This document shows, in pieces, positions 25,116-33,433 of a stretch of 64,000 nucleotides of DNA. A program made the translations under genes and the position numbers. The stretch covers positions 1-64,000 of the forward strand of contig CAZSLS010000009.1 of NCBI GenBank assembly GCA_964607575.1, in the 5' to 3' direction. This DNA is from BS750m-G57 sp964607575 (GTDB taxonomy: Bacteria; Planctomycetota; Phycisphaerae; SM23-33). Each line of letters starts with the position of its first letter. Position 1 is the first letter of the stretch. A model generated the notes under the pieces. The model was given only the letters and a program-made list of their open reading frames with translations, made no database searches and had not been told where the DNA came from.

Positions 25116-27398
25116 ATGGTTTCAAAATGCTTTAGGTTATCTATCATCATCGCCACTCTATCGTTCGTTATGGGCGCCGCGGCGTTAGCACAGGGTACGC
25201 GGAGCGATTATAAGCGCGCCGACACCCTGAGAAGCCGGACGTCAAATACCGTCTTCAAACACAAGGTCAAACCGCACTGGTTCGCCGACAATGCGCGCTT
25301 CTGGTACCGCAATGACCTGCGCGGCGGGAAGCGGGAGTTCGTTGTCGTCGACGCGGTCAAAGGCTCGCGCGGGCCCGCGTTCGATCACGCCAAAGTTGCG
25401 GCCGCCCTGTCCAAAGCCACTGGCAGGAAATGCGCCGCCGATCGCCTCCCGATCGACCGGATCGAGTTCGCCAACGCCGGCGCGATCCAGCTCCAGGTGG
25501 GCAAGGTCGTCTGGAAGTATTCGCCCAAGACGTCCAAGGCGGTCCGCACCGATATCAAGCCGGTGGAGATCAAGAAGTCCACTAGAAGGCGGTCGCGCCG
25601 CCGCCGCGCGGGACGGATGGGCAGGCACTGGTCCGGCGGCTCGGGTCGCGGCGGCGCCACCTCGCCCGACGGTAAGCTGACCGCATTCGTTAAGGACCAC
25701 AATCTCCACATCCGCACGAAGGGCGCCAAGGAGACCTGGGCCCTGACGCGCGATGGCACGCCCACCCATGCGTACTCCGGCGGGGTGTTCTGGTCGCCCG
25801 ATTCGAAGAAGCTCACCGCAACGCGCGTCAAGCCCGGAAAGGCAAGCAAGCTCTACCGTGTCGAATCCTCGCCGGCCGGCCAACTGCATCCGAAGCTGCA
25901 CGTCAGCAACTACGCCCGCCCGGGCGATCCTCAAAACACCAGCAGCCTCTATCTGTTCGACATCCCCACCCGCAAGCGAATCCCCGTCTCCAACAAACTG
26001 TTCCCCGCGCCGTGGGAGCTCAACCGCATTCGCTGGGTCGACGATTCGAAGTACTTCACGTTCTTCTACCACCAGCGCGGGCATGGGGCCGTTCGGATCG
26101 TCGCCGTCGACGGCGCAACCGGCGCCGCACGGGCATTCATGGAAGAGGGCTGCAAGACGTTCTTCGACTACGCACACAAGCAATTCATGCACTGGTCCGA
26201 CAAGACCCGCGAGTTCATCTGGGCCTCCGAGCGGGATGGGTGGCAGCATCTGTACCTCTTCGACGCCAACACCGGAAAGCTCAAGAACCAGATCACCAGG
26301 GGCAAGTGGGTGGTGCGGGGCGTCCAGCGCATCGACGAGCAGAAGCGCCAGATATGGTTCAGCGCCGGCGGCATCCGGCCGGGCCAGGACCCCTATCACG
26401 TCCATTACGCGCGGATCAATTTCGACGGATCGGGTCTGACGATATTCACCAAGGGCGATGGTTCGCACTGGATTGAGTACTCGCCCGACAAAGACAAAAA
26501 ATACTTCATCGACACCTGGTCCCGCGTCGACCAGCCCAATCAGGTCGAGCTGCGGCGGACGGCGGACGGTAAGCTGGTGTGCAAGCTCGAAACTGCCGAC
26601 ATCTCCGCCCTGCAGGCCACCGGATGGAAGGCGCCCATGCGGTTCACCGCCAAGGGGCGCGACGGAAAAACCGATATCTGGGGCGTGATCTACCGCCCCA
26701 CCACGTTTGACGCGTCAAAGAAATACGCGGTAATCGAGAAGATCTACGCCGGTCCGCAGGGCTCGTACGTGCCAAAGAATTTCGCCAGCTACTATTGGTC
26801 CCAGGCGATGACGGAGATTGGGTTTATCGTTGTCCAGATCGACGGTATGGGCACGTCCAAACGATCCAAGGCGTTCCACGACGTCTGCTGGAAGAACCTC
26901 GCCGACGCCGGCCTGCCCGATCGCGTCCTCTGGATCAAAGCCGCCGCAAAGAAGTACCCGTGGATGGACATCTCGCGGGTTGGCATTTACGGCGGCTCGG
27001 CCGGCGGGCAGAACGCCGTCCGCGCCATCCTCGACTACCCGGACTTCTACAAGGTCGCGGTCGCCAACTCCGGTTGCCACGATAACCGGATGGACAAGAT
27101 CTGGTGGAACGAGTTGTGGATGGGCTGGCCCGTCGGACCGCACTACGCCAAACAGTCCAACGCCACCGACGCACACAAGCTCCGTGGAAAGCTGCTCCTG
27201 ATGGCCGGCGAGATGGACAACAACGTCGACCCGGCATCGACGATGCAACTGGTAAACGCACTTGTCAAGGCCGACAAGGACTTCGACATGCTGATCTTCC
27301 CCGGCTACGGACACCAACTCGACGACAAGTACGGTAGGAGAAAACGCCGCGACTACTTCGTCCGACATTTGCTTGGCGTAGAACCCAGAACCCGCTAG
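25116..27398 (+). CDS. S9 family (dipeptidyl-peptidase IV-like) serine peptidase
   Basis: A 760-residue secreted protein with a signal peptide (IIIATLSFVMGAAALAQG) and GAGGAA upstream of the ATG. The N-terminal part is the beta-propeller of DPP4-type enzymes (SPDGKLTAFVKDHNLHI, VFWSPDSKKL, HQRGHGAVRIVAVD). The C-terminal alpha/beta hydrolase domain has the nucleophile in YGGSAGGQN (about 625), the acid in MAGEMDNNVDP and the histidine in GYGHQLDD (about 733). It cleaves dipeptides after Pro or Ala in characterised relatives. Its last 67 bp are duplicated at 28978-29044. Confidence 0.93.
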   Translation: MVSKCFRLSIIIATLSFVMGAAALAQGTRSDYKRADTLRSRTSNTVFKHKVKPHWFADNARFWYRNDLRGGKREFVVVDAVKGSRGPAFDHAKVAAALSKATGRKCAADRLPIDRIEFANAGAIQLQVGKVVWKYSPKTSKAVRTDIKPVEIKKSTRRRSRRRRAGRMGRHWSGGSGRGGATSPDGKLTAFVKDHNLHIRTKGAKETWALTRDGTPTHAYSGGVFWSPDSKKLTATRVKPGKASKLYRVESSPAGQLHPKLHVSNYARPGDPQNTSSLYLFDIPTRKRIPVSNKLFPAPWELNRIRWVDDSKYFTFFYHQRGHGAVRIVAVDGATGAARAFMEEGCKTFFDYAHKQFMHWSDKTREFIWASERDGWQHLYLFDANTGKLKNQITRGKWVVRGVQRIDEQKRQIWFSAGGIRPGQDPYHVHYARINFDGSGLTIFTKGDGSHWIEYSPDKDKKYFIDTWSRVDQPNQVELRRTADGKLVCKLETADISALQATGWKAPMRFTAKGRDGKTDIWGVIYRPTTFDASKKYAVIEKIYAGPQGSYVPKNFASYYWSQAMTEIGFIVVQIDGMGTSKRSKAFHDVCWKNLADAGLPDRVLWIKAAAKKYPWMDISRVGIYGGSAGGQNAVRAILDYPDFYKVAVANSGCHDNRMDKIWWNELWMGWPVGPHYAKQSNATDAHKLRGKLLLMAGEMDNNVDPASTMQLVNALVKADKDFDMLIFPGYGHQLDDKYGRRKRRDYFVRHLLGVEPRTR
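27332..27398 (+). repeat. 67-bp direct repeat, copy A (3' end of the S9 peptidase gene)
   Basis: Identical to 28978-29044 at 66 of 67 positions, ending exactly at the TAG stop in both. This copy is the coding tail RRKRRDYFVRHLLGVEPRTR. The two copies enclose 1,579 bp including the reverse-strand gene at 27604-28884. Confidence 0.95.
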
Positions 27399-27467
27399 GC
27401 CAAAGCAATCTCGCTGACATGGAACAATAATCGAAAGTCTTGTCGCATTATCCTGTCGTAGATCCTG

Positions 27468-27497
27468 AGCGAAGTCGAAGGGAGCGAAGTCGAAGGG
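27468..27497. repeat. Two tandem 15-bp copies AGCGAAGTCGAAGGG
   Basis: The unit occurs at 27468-27482 and 27483-27497, head to tail, in the 205-bp gap between convergent genes. This motif type is common in intergenic DNA of several bacterial groups. No gene or terminator was otherwise seen in the gap 27399-27603. Confidence 0.8.
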
Positions 27498-27603
27498 CGT
27501 CTGGCGATGGCTGTTGATCCGTCGCCGTTCGTAGACGTGGCGGATTGGTTGTTGGATGTTCGCCGGTCCTTACCTGTATGGACGCCGGGAGAATTGGGCG
27601 AAT

Positions 27604-28884
27604 TCAATGCACCGCCATCGCCCGGACATTCGCCGCTCGGATCAGGTGCTCCTTCCCCGCCGCGTCGCGGAGCCTGACAATCACGTCGATTTTCCCACTT
27701 ACGGTCCATGCCGGCGCGTTTCGGGCGACAATCTCAACCATCGACGAGACCCGGCCGCGAGGCCCGTCAAACTTCCGCGTTTCCCACTTCCTCTTGCCCT
27801 GGACGCCATAGACGGCGTCGAACGTGACGCCCCTGGGCATCGCCGAGCGGTCCGTCGTTTTCAGGCGGATGATGAAATAGATCCCCGTTCTCGTCCGAGC
27901 GCCGACCGTTGGCATGCGGTTGTTGATTCCCTCAACCTGCAACGTCAGTTTCTTACCGCCTACGGTGATCGTGGCGGGGGCCTGGGCCAACTTTCCGGCG
28001 TCCGAGGACTTTGCGGTCTTGTCCTTCGCACCCGCGGGCGCCGGTTGCGAATACGTCAAAATCATCAGCATGGCGTCGGCGAGCTGTTCGAACGAACGAA
28101 CTGTCGCGTGGAAGTTCATGCCCTTGTCCGGAAACGAGACGAGCAACGTGTTGTCTTTGGTCAGGGCCATGTGAACCGCCCGGCCGCTGACCGTCTGCTC
28201 GCGATACCAGCGGACCTTTGTCTTGGGCATCAGTTTGGGGCGGTCGCGAAAACCGCCGCCCATCATCGGTTGGCCCGGTTTTGATACGCGCCCAATCTCG
28301 TACGATATCTTCCATCCGTCGTCCTTGACGATCTGGCCGACAATGCTGTCTATGCCCTGCAGCGGCTTGTGCGTATAGCCCGGTAACAACTGCATACCGC
28401 CCGGAGGCGCCGCAACCGCCGCGGCGGCGGGTTGTTTGTTGACCGGTTTGGTCTTCGTGTACGGTCCGCCGCCGGCGCCCTTCGGCCCGCGCCAGGTAAC
28501 ATTCGATCGCAGCGCGTAGATATGTATGTGCGAGCGCAGGTCGCGGGTGCGCCCCGGGCGAAATTTGAAGAATATCTGCTCGGGAAATGACTCAGCTATC
28601 GTAGACGTCAATTTGTCCCGGCCGGAACCTCGCCACGCAAACGCCAGCACGACCTGGCGGGTGAAATCGACCTTTTTGCTCATCTTAGCCAGTTCGGTTA
28701 GGGGGAAGTATTTGGCGGCGTCTTCGCTCGAGCGGATGACGACGGGCCTGTCGCGCCCGAACGCCTTGAACAGGCTCAGCTTGGGTTTTACGCCCGTTAT
28801 CTCCCGGATCGGCGGCCCGGCCGATGCGATCGCCGGCGGTATCAGAATCGCAACTACTGACAGTACAAGTATTCTTCGCGACAT
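27604..28884 (-). CDS. Secreted protein of unknown function
   Basis: The frame opens at 28959, but the ATG at 28884 follows GAGGTG and begins a signal peptide (MSRRILVLSVVAILIPPAIA), giving 426 residues. The N-terminal part (VDFTRQVVLAFAWRGSGRDK, then RSHIHIYALRSNVTWRG) looks like a small beta domain seen in planctomycete secreted proteins. An Ala/Pro-rich linker and a C-terminal beta region (ITVGGKKLTLQVEGINNR, then SGKIDVIVRLRDAAG) follow. No catalytic motif was recognised. The gene sits, in opposite orientation, inside the segment bounded by the 67-bp direct repeats. Confidence 0.75.
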   Translation of the reverse strand: MSRRILVLSVVAILIPPAIASAGPPIREITGVKPKLSLFKAFGRDRPVVIRSSEDAAKYFPLTELAKMSKKVDFTRQVVLAFAWRGSGRDKLTSTIAESFPEQIFFKFRPGRTRDLRSHIHIYALRSNVTWRGPKGAGGGPYTKTKPVNKQPAAAAVAAPPGGMQLLPGYTHKPLQGIDSIVGQIVKDDGWKISYEIGRVSKPGQPMMGGGFRDRPKLMPKTKVRWYREQTVSGRAVHMALTKDNTLLVSFPDKGMNFHATVRSFEQLADAMLMILTYSQPAPAGAKDKTAKSSDAGKLAQAPATITVGGKKLTLQVEGINNRMPTVGARTRTGIYFIIRLKTTDRSAMPRGVTFDAVYGVQGKRKWETRKFDGPRGRVSSMVEIVARNAPAWTVSGKIDVIVRLRDAAGKEHLIRAANVRAMAVH

Positions 28885-28977
28885 ATCACACCTCACGATC
28901 ACTAAAGGTAAACTAACCGGCACGATGGGACCCGGTGCATGGTTCTTAGACTCATGCACACCGAAAATGTTCCCGAG

Positions 28978-29044
28978 CGGTAGGAGAAAACGCCGCGACT
29001 ACTTCGTCCGACATTTGCTTGGCGTAGAACCCAGAAGCCGCTAG
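28978..29044 (+). repeat. 67-bp direct repeat, copy B (detached peptidase tail)
   Basis: A free-standing copy of the last 67 bp of the S9 peptidase gene, including the stop, with a single C-to-G difference near the end (ending RSR instead of RTR). Sequence before and after it does not match the peptidase, so it is a non-functional fragment. Confidence 0.95.
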
Positions 29045-29091
29045 AATTCAGTATACATATATTCACGGGATCCGGTCAAAAGGGATAACGC

Positions 29092-29994
29092 ATGAGGAAA
29101 GGGCTAGTCTTCGGGGTCGTGCTGGGATGGGCGATTGGGGGTCTGACCGGGTGCGTGCTGCGAGGCAGCAGATACACATCCACCGCTTATATCGGTGTCC
29201 ATCCGCCTGGGGCGGGCAGTTTGTCCACCAACTTTCGCAACACTGCGATTGATCTGGATATCGTCAAGGAATCTTACGTGCAAATCGCGAAGATCCAGGC
29301 CGTGCTGCGCAGGGCGATAAACGAGGATACTACTGAAGATGGGAGGAACCGGGACCGAATCCGAAAGACCTCCTATTTCACCGGCGACCTGGTCGGAACC
29401 ATCAGCCGGCTGCAGGAAGAGTTGTCTGTTGCGTCCGTCAAAGACACAAACCTGATCCGAATATCACTGAGCGGACCAAACCCCAGTGAGTTGCCTGAAG
29501 TCGTCAACGCTGTAGCCGATGCTCTGGTCCACCACACAAAGCAACGAGCCAGATCGAGACGGGCCGCCCAAATGAAACACCTGAAGGACCGACTTGATGA
29601 GATCCGCGGTCAAATCTCAGCCAGGCAGAAAGCAATCGCACAGATTCGTGGTACGTCCGACGTATCTGTCATGCGCGCAAAGCGAACCAGCCTCCAGATG
29701 ACTCTGCAATCGCTGACTACGGAACTGACCCAACTCAAACTCGTGAAAGCCCAGGCCACCACGGCGAATGAACGCCTCCTGACCGTGGAGAATCAGTGCA
29801 AGGAAGTGTCCGGGCAATTACGCGACCTCGGCACCTGCCTGACCAAAATCGACAAACTTGAAGCCGAGATAGGAGGATTGCAGAACAGCGCCGACCAAGT
29901 GGAGAAAGCCCTGTTGCAGCTCCGCATCGCGATGGACGAAAACCCGCTCAGTATCAAAGCCGCCGCCGAAATACCCACGAAACCGTCGCGCTAG
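29092..29994 (+). CDS. Wzz/PCP-like chain-length determinant protein (short)
   Basis: A 300-residue protein preceded by AAAGGGA. It has one N-terminal hydrophobic segment (LVFGVVLGWAIGGLTGC), then YTSTAYIGVHPPG. A region like the periplasmic part of polysaccharide copolymerases follows (TNLIRISLSGPNPSELPEVV, then NAVADALV) and then long coiled coils to the end (KHLKDRLDEIRGQISARQKA). Unlike typical Wzz proteins no second transmembrane helix is seen at the C-terminus, and no kinase or polysaccharide genes are adjacent. It may be an anchored scaffold or a truncated family member. Confidence 0.65.
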   Translation: MRKGLVFGVVLGWAIGGLTGCVLRGSRYTSTAYIGVHPPGAGSLSTNFRNTAIDLDIVKESYVQIAKIQAVLRRAINEDTTEDGRNRDRIRKTSYFTGDLVGTISRLQEELSVASVKDTNLIRISLSGPNPSELPEVVNAVADALVHHTKQRARSRRAAQMKHLKDRLDEIRGQISARQKAIAQIRGTSDVSVMRAKRTSLQMTLQSLTTELTQLKLVKAQATTANERLLTVENQCKEVSGQLRDLGTCLTKIDKLEAEIGGLQNSADQVEKALLQLRIAMDENPLSIKAAAEIPTKPSR

Positions 29995-30026
29995 ACGCCA
30001 TGAATGGTTACGCCCACGGTAGCCGG

Positions 30027-30272
30027 TTAAAGTCGTGAGCCCTTTATGGGCGACTTGAAAGTAGCCCCGGGTGATCCAAAGGTGAGCCCTGGGAATAGAC
30101 GTTCTATTTTCCCCAGAGCCCTCCGGAGGAGGGTGACTTGAAAACCACGCCACACCCGTCTCAAGTCACCCTCCTCCGGAGGGCTCTGGGGATATAACCA
30201 CACGGATTCCCAGGGCTCATCCTTCGGAATCGCCGCTGGGCTACGATCAATCACCCTCCTGTGGAGGGCTCC
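30027..30272. repeat. Palindromic intergenic repeat, copy 2, with a perfect 31-bp stem
   Basis: The gap 29995-30371 has no gene. Its core is an exact 31-bp inverted repeat, 30111-30141 with 30161-30191 (loop 19 bases), bracketed by AGCCCTGGGAAT (30085) and its complement (30206-30217). The right flank CCCAGGGCTCATCC, GGAATCGCC, then TGGGCTAC matches copy 1 at about 4707-4743. No Tn5-like ends occur here, so the palindrome is a unit in its own right. Confidence 0.85.
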
Positions 30273-30346
30273 ACGGCAAAACCGTCGCTCCCTGCGTCGT
30301 TCTTCGAACTATGCAGGACAGGCCGCGACATGTCAAAGCGGCGCTC

Positions 30347-30364
30347 CCGATGTACATCGGGACA
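30347..30364. repeat. Short palindrome CCCGATGTACATCGGGAC
   Basis: CCCGATGT and ACATCGGG form a perfect 16-bp palindrome just beyond the 3' end of the flavoprotein gene, where it may act as a terminator-like hairpin. Two imperfect versions (CCCGATGTGCTTCGGGAC) occur at 45409-45426 and 45544-45561. Confidence 0.7.
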
Positions 30365-30371
30365 CTCCAAA

Positions 30372-32027
30372 TCATCCCCATCTCTCTTTGTCCAATATGT
30401 TCGGGGAATCGGGATTCCACTGGGGGTCGAGGACTTCTTTGCGCAGTGAGATCTCTCCGGCTTGAGACATCGACAGGATGTGCGCTTCGGGAATGTCCGG
30501 GGCCGGGTCGGGGTGATCGGACCGGTAGAATCCGCCGCGGCTTTCGGCGCGGGCGAGGGTTGTCGCGGCTAGTGCGTTTCCGAGGACCAGGAGGTTGTCT
30601 ATCTCGACGGGCAAGGCGGTTGGGTCGCCCGCGATTGTCAGAACCTCGTCGGCGATCTCTGCAATTCGATCGTTAAAGCGTTCGACGGAGCTTCTGCTCT
30701 TGATCAGCAGCAGATTGTCCCATGCCGATTGTCGAAGCGCCATGACAAGGCGGGCGTATTTTCTTGTCAGATCAGGGCGCCCGGTCATCAAGCTCTTTGG
30801 TTGAAAGGTGAGTTGCCGGGCGCTGGCGGGTTTCCGGGCGTAGCGGGATGCCTGCTCGCCGGCGGTTCTTCCTGAGATGATGCACCCTGCCAGCATGTTT
30901 CCGCCCAGGCGATCGGCCCCATGGAGTCCGCCGGCGTTCTCCCCGGCTGCGTAGAGGCCCGTTACCGTGGTCTCCATCTTCCGGTTGACCATCAACCCGC
31001 CGTTGCAGCATTGAAACCCCATGGTGACCTCGACCGGACCGGCGGAAACATCGATCCCCCTGTATCGAAAGAAGTGGTCCTGGGTGGTGTCTCTGAAAGA
31101 ATCGCACTGACTCAAATCCACGTAAATGCCCCCAGACGGAGTTCCGCGCCCGCCCTTGATCTCCTCGACGATACCGATCGCCAGGTATCGCGACGCCTTA
31201 TCCCGGACACTGAAAGGGGCATGGAGAACGTTTTCCCGGATGCATTCTTCCCGAGTGATTCCTTCAGGAAGATAGCGTGATAGAAACTCCTCGTTCTCGC
31301 TGTTGTAGATATTGGCCAGGTACTCTTCGTTCCTGAAATGGATGATATTTCGACTCGGAGCGGTTGTCATGGTGAATATCTGCATGAACTCCAGGTTGAT
31401 CGCTTCGGCGCCCGCCCTTAACCCCAGAGCATAACCGTCACCCGCAACGCATTCCGGATGAACGTTCACCGAGAAGAGCCCCGCGTCACCACCGGCGGCG
31501 AGAATGACCGCTTTGGCGTGGAGACCGAACGTTTCGCCGCTTGATTCATCCACGCAGAGAACTCCGCTGCATACGTTATCTTTGACGAGGAGTTCCGCTG
31601 CCGTCGTCCGGGAGTAGATCCTTGCGCTCTTGCGAAGAAAACCCAGGGCGTTACGCACGAGCGGCGAGCCAAGGGAAAACGGGCCGGGCTGCTCGTAATA
31701 ACTCATAATCTCCGCAGCGGAGGATTTCATCTTTACGAACTCCTCGACGAAGAATGAGACCATCTCCCGCCGAACCAGACCCAGACCCGCATTGACAATC
31801 ATGTCCCGAAAATTGTCAGCATCAAAAGATTCATCCAGGAGCCGAAAGAAAGACGGAGTGCCCTCTTCCGACGTGCCGCATCCCGAAGCACCCGAACCAC
31901 GAACGCCAACCGCTCCGGCCCATCCTTTGGTAACCAGGGCGGTCTTCGCTCCGCAGCGCACGGCGTGCTCTGCAGCACAGACCCCCGCCAGCCCCCCGCC
32001 GACGACAATCACATCGAACTGATCCAT
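30372..32027 (-). CDS. FAD-dependent oxidoreductase, fumarate reductase/succinate dehydrogenase flavoprotein type
   Basis: The frame opens at 32072, but the ATG at 32027 starts directly with the dinucleotide-binding strand (DQFDVIVVGGGLAGVCAA), giving 551 residues. Further family marks are AVILAAGGDAGLFS, GGLMVNRKMETTVTGLYAAGE, NAGGLHGADRLGGNML and a C-terminal RAESRGGFYRSDHP block like FrdA and aspartate oxidase. No iron-sulfur or membrane partner subunit is adjacent. It is divergent from the small VOC gene (54-bp gap) and next to an ABC transporter/AKR cluster, so a role in catabolism of an imported compound is plausible. Substrate unknown. Confidence 0.88.
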   Translation of the reverse strand: MDQFDVIVVGGGLAGVCAAEHAVRCGAKTALVTKGWAGAVGVRGSGASGCGTSEEGTPSFFRLLDESFDADNFRDMIVNAGLGLVRREMVSFFVEEFVKMKSSAAEIMSYYEQPGPFSLGSPLVRNALGFLRKSARIYSRTTAAELLVKDNVCSGVLCVDESSGETFGLHAKAVILAAGGDAGLFSVNVHPECVAGDGYALGLRAGAEAINLEFMQIFTMTTAPSRNIIHFRNEEYLANIYNSENEEFLSRYLPEGITREECIRENVLHAPFSVRDKASRYLAIGIVEEIKGGRGTPSGGIYVDLSQCDSFRDTTQDHFFRYRGIDVSAGPVEVTMGFQCCNGGLMVNRKMETTVTGLYAAGENAGGLHGADRLGGNMLAGCIISGRTAGEQASRYARKPASARQLTFQPKSLMTGRPDLTRKYARLVMALRQSAWDNLLLIKSRSSVERFNDRIAEIADEVLTIAGDPTALPVEIDNLLVLGNALAATTLARAESRGGFYRSDHPDPAPDIPEAHILSMSQAGEISLRKEVLDPQWNPDSPNILDKERWG

Positions 32028-32081
32028 AAGAGAATATCCTGTTCCAATATTCCAGACACGACTATCATACAAGAGAACATC

Positions 32082-32468
32082 ATGCTACAGGGAGTAGAAC
32101 ATCTCGCTTTGTGCGCCGAAAGCATACCGGACCTTATTGCCTGGTATCAGAGACTCCTTCAGGTCGACCTGGTCAAAGAAGGATCGGACGGGCCGTTCTT
32201 CCTGAAGTTCCCCGATGGATTCCTCCTCGAACTCATTGACGCCGCGGGCGATGTCCCGGCAATTCCGCGAGATAAGGAAAAGGGCTTTCGACATATCGCT
32301 CTTACCGTTTCTTCCCTTGAGACGATGGCTGGGGACCTCAAAGATCAGGGTGTGGAAGTCGTTGAAGATATCAAGACCGTCCCCAACGGTACGAAGCTCT
32401 TCCTGTTCCGGGATATTGAAGGCAATATCATCCAGTTGGTCGAGAGAAAGCAGGCCCTGCAGGCTTAA
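32082..32468 (+). CDS. VOC (glyoxalase/dioxygenase-fold) family protein
   Basis: The frame opens at 31965, but the ATG at 32082 (MLQGVEHLALCAES) is the natural start of this 128-residue fold. VEHLALCA, GFLLELID, FRHIALTVSS and GNIIQLVERK mark the two beta-alpha-beta-beta-beta modules. Three of the four classic metal ligands (His, Glu, His) appear; the last position is Gln instead of Glu. It is the only forward gene in an otherwise leftward cluster, overlapping the end of the aldo/keto reductase by 4 bp. Possible roles include isomerase, lyase or dioxygenase. Confidence 0.85.
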   Translation: MLQGVEHLALCAESIPDLIAWYQRLLQVDLVKEGSDGPFFLKFPDGFLLELIDAAGDVPAIPRDKEKGFRHIALTVSSLETMAGDLKDQGVEVVEDIKTVPNGTKLFLFRDIEGNIIQLVERKQALQA

Positions 32469-33433
32469 CCCGGAAAATCGGACTTCAGATCGAGCCAGGA
32501 AACCTCTTCCGCCGTCAAGTTCATGTCCAACGCTTCGACGTTCTCTTTGAATTGATTTGCGGTCAACGCGCCGGAGATGGCGAAGCAATTGATCGGCTGG
32601 TGGAAGATGTAAGCCAGTGCGATCTGCGGGAGAGTTTTTCCCTTCTCCCGGGCAAGCTGCCGCGCCCTGTCCAACCGCACGAAGTTATCGTCGCGAGCGT
32701 AACAGCGGATACTTATGAGAGATTGCGGATCGGTGAAAGCTTCAAGGTTGCCCCTGGTGAACTTTCCGCTGAAGAAGCCTCGCGCCAGGGGAGACCAGGC
32801 CAGGAGGGGATACTGTGTCTGGGCATACCACGGGCGCTCAGGGGCGTCAGTCGAGCTGGTCAGGCTGACCGTACCGGGATAGGGATCATCATATTGAACC
32901 GCCAGGCTGTACTGGCAACTGGAGACTGCAAAAGACGCCAGTGAGTTCTCTTCAGCGTACCGGTTTGCCTCTTCCAGCCGCCTGTGAGTCCAATTAGACG
33001 CCCCGAACAGAGCGATCTTCCCTTCATTCTTCAGGTCGTTGAGAACTTCCACGATGGGGCCCACAGGCATGGCGGGATCATCCCTGTGCAGAAGATACAG
33101 GTCGATATAGTCGGTTCTCAGCCTGCTCAATGACTCCGCGAGATCGTGCCTGATACTTTCCGGATTCACCCGGTTCTTTCCCTCCAGAGGGTGAGCGCCC
33201 TTGTCGATGACAATGACCTCACTTCGATTGCCCCTCGCCTCCATCCAGTTTCCGATGACCCGCGCCGAGGCGCCGTCGCCGTAGGCATGTGCGGTGTCGA
33301 GGGCGTAACCGCCCATTTGGTGTACTGAGTCGAGAAAGGAAAACGTCTCGGTATCGGTATTCGACAGCAGCAGCGTCCCCAGGATGATTCGGGGCAGCGG
33401 TCGGGAGAGTCCGTGGATGTCACCGTAGATCAT
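32465..33433 (-). CDS. Aldo/keto reductase
   Basis: A 322-residue TIM-barrel oxidoreductase with the full catalytic tetrad: Asp46 and Tyr51 in ALDTAHAYGDG, Lys78 in VIDKGAHP, and His116 in YLLHRDDP. SWLDLKSD near the end and KGKTLPQIALAYIF agree with the NADPH-dependent AKR family. Its start overlaps the stop of the upstream gene (33430-33433), indicating translational coupling within the leftward operon. The substrate is probably a carbonyl intermediate of the compound handled by the adjacent transporter. Confidence 0.92.
   Translation of the reverse strand: MIYGDIHGLSRPLPRIILGTLLLSNTDTETFSFLDSVHQMGGYALDTAHAYGDGASARVIGNWMEARGNRSEVIVIDKGAHPLEGKNRVNPESIRHDLAESLSRLRTDYIDLYLLHRDDPAMPVGPIVEVLNDLKNEGKIALFGASNWTHRRLEEANRYAEENSLASFAVSSCQYSLAVQYDDPYPGTVSLTSSTDAPERPWYAQTQYPLLAWSPLARGFFSGKFTRGNLEAFTDPQSLISIRCYARDDNFVRLDRARQLAREKGKTLPQIALAYIFHQPINCFAISGALTANQFKENVEALDMNLTAEEVSWLDLKSDFPG

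Noticed and set aside
28526..29044. 172-codon forward frame ending in the 67-bp repeat
   Set aside because: It is antisense to the secreted-protein gene for most of its length and only borrows the peptidase tail at its end.
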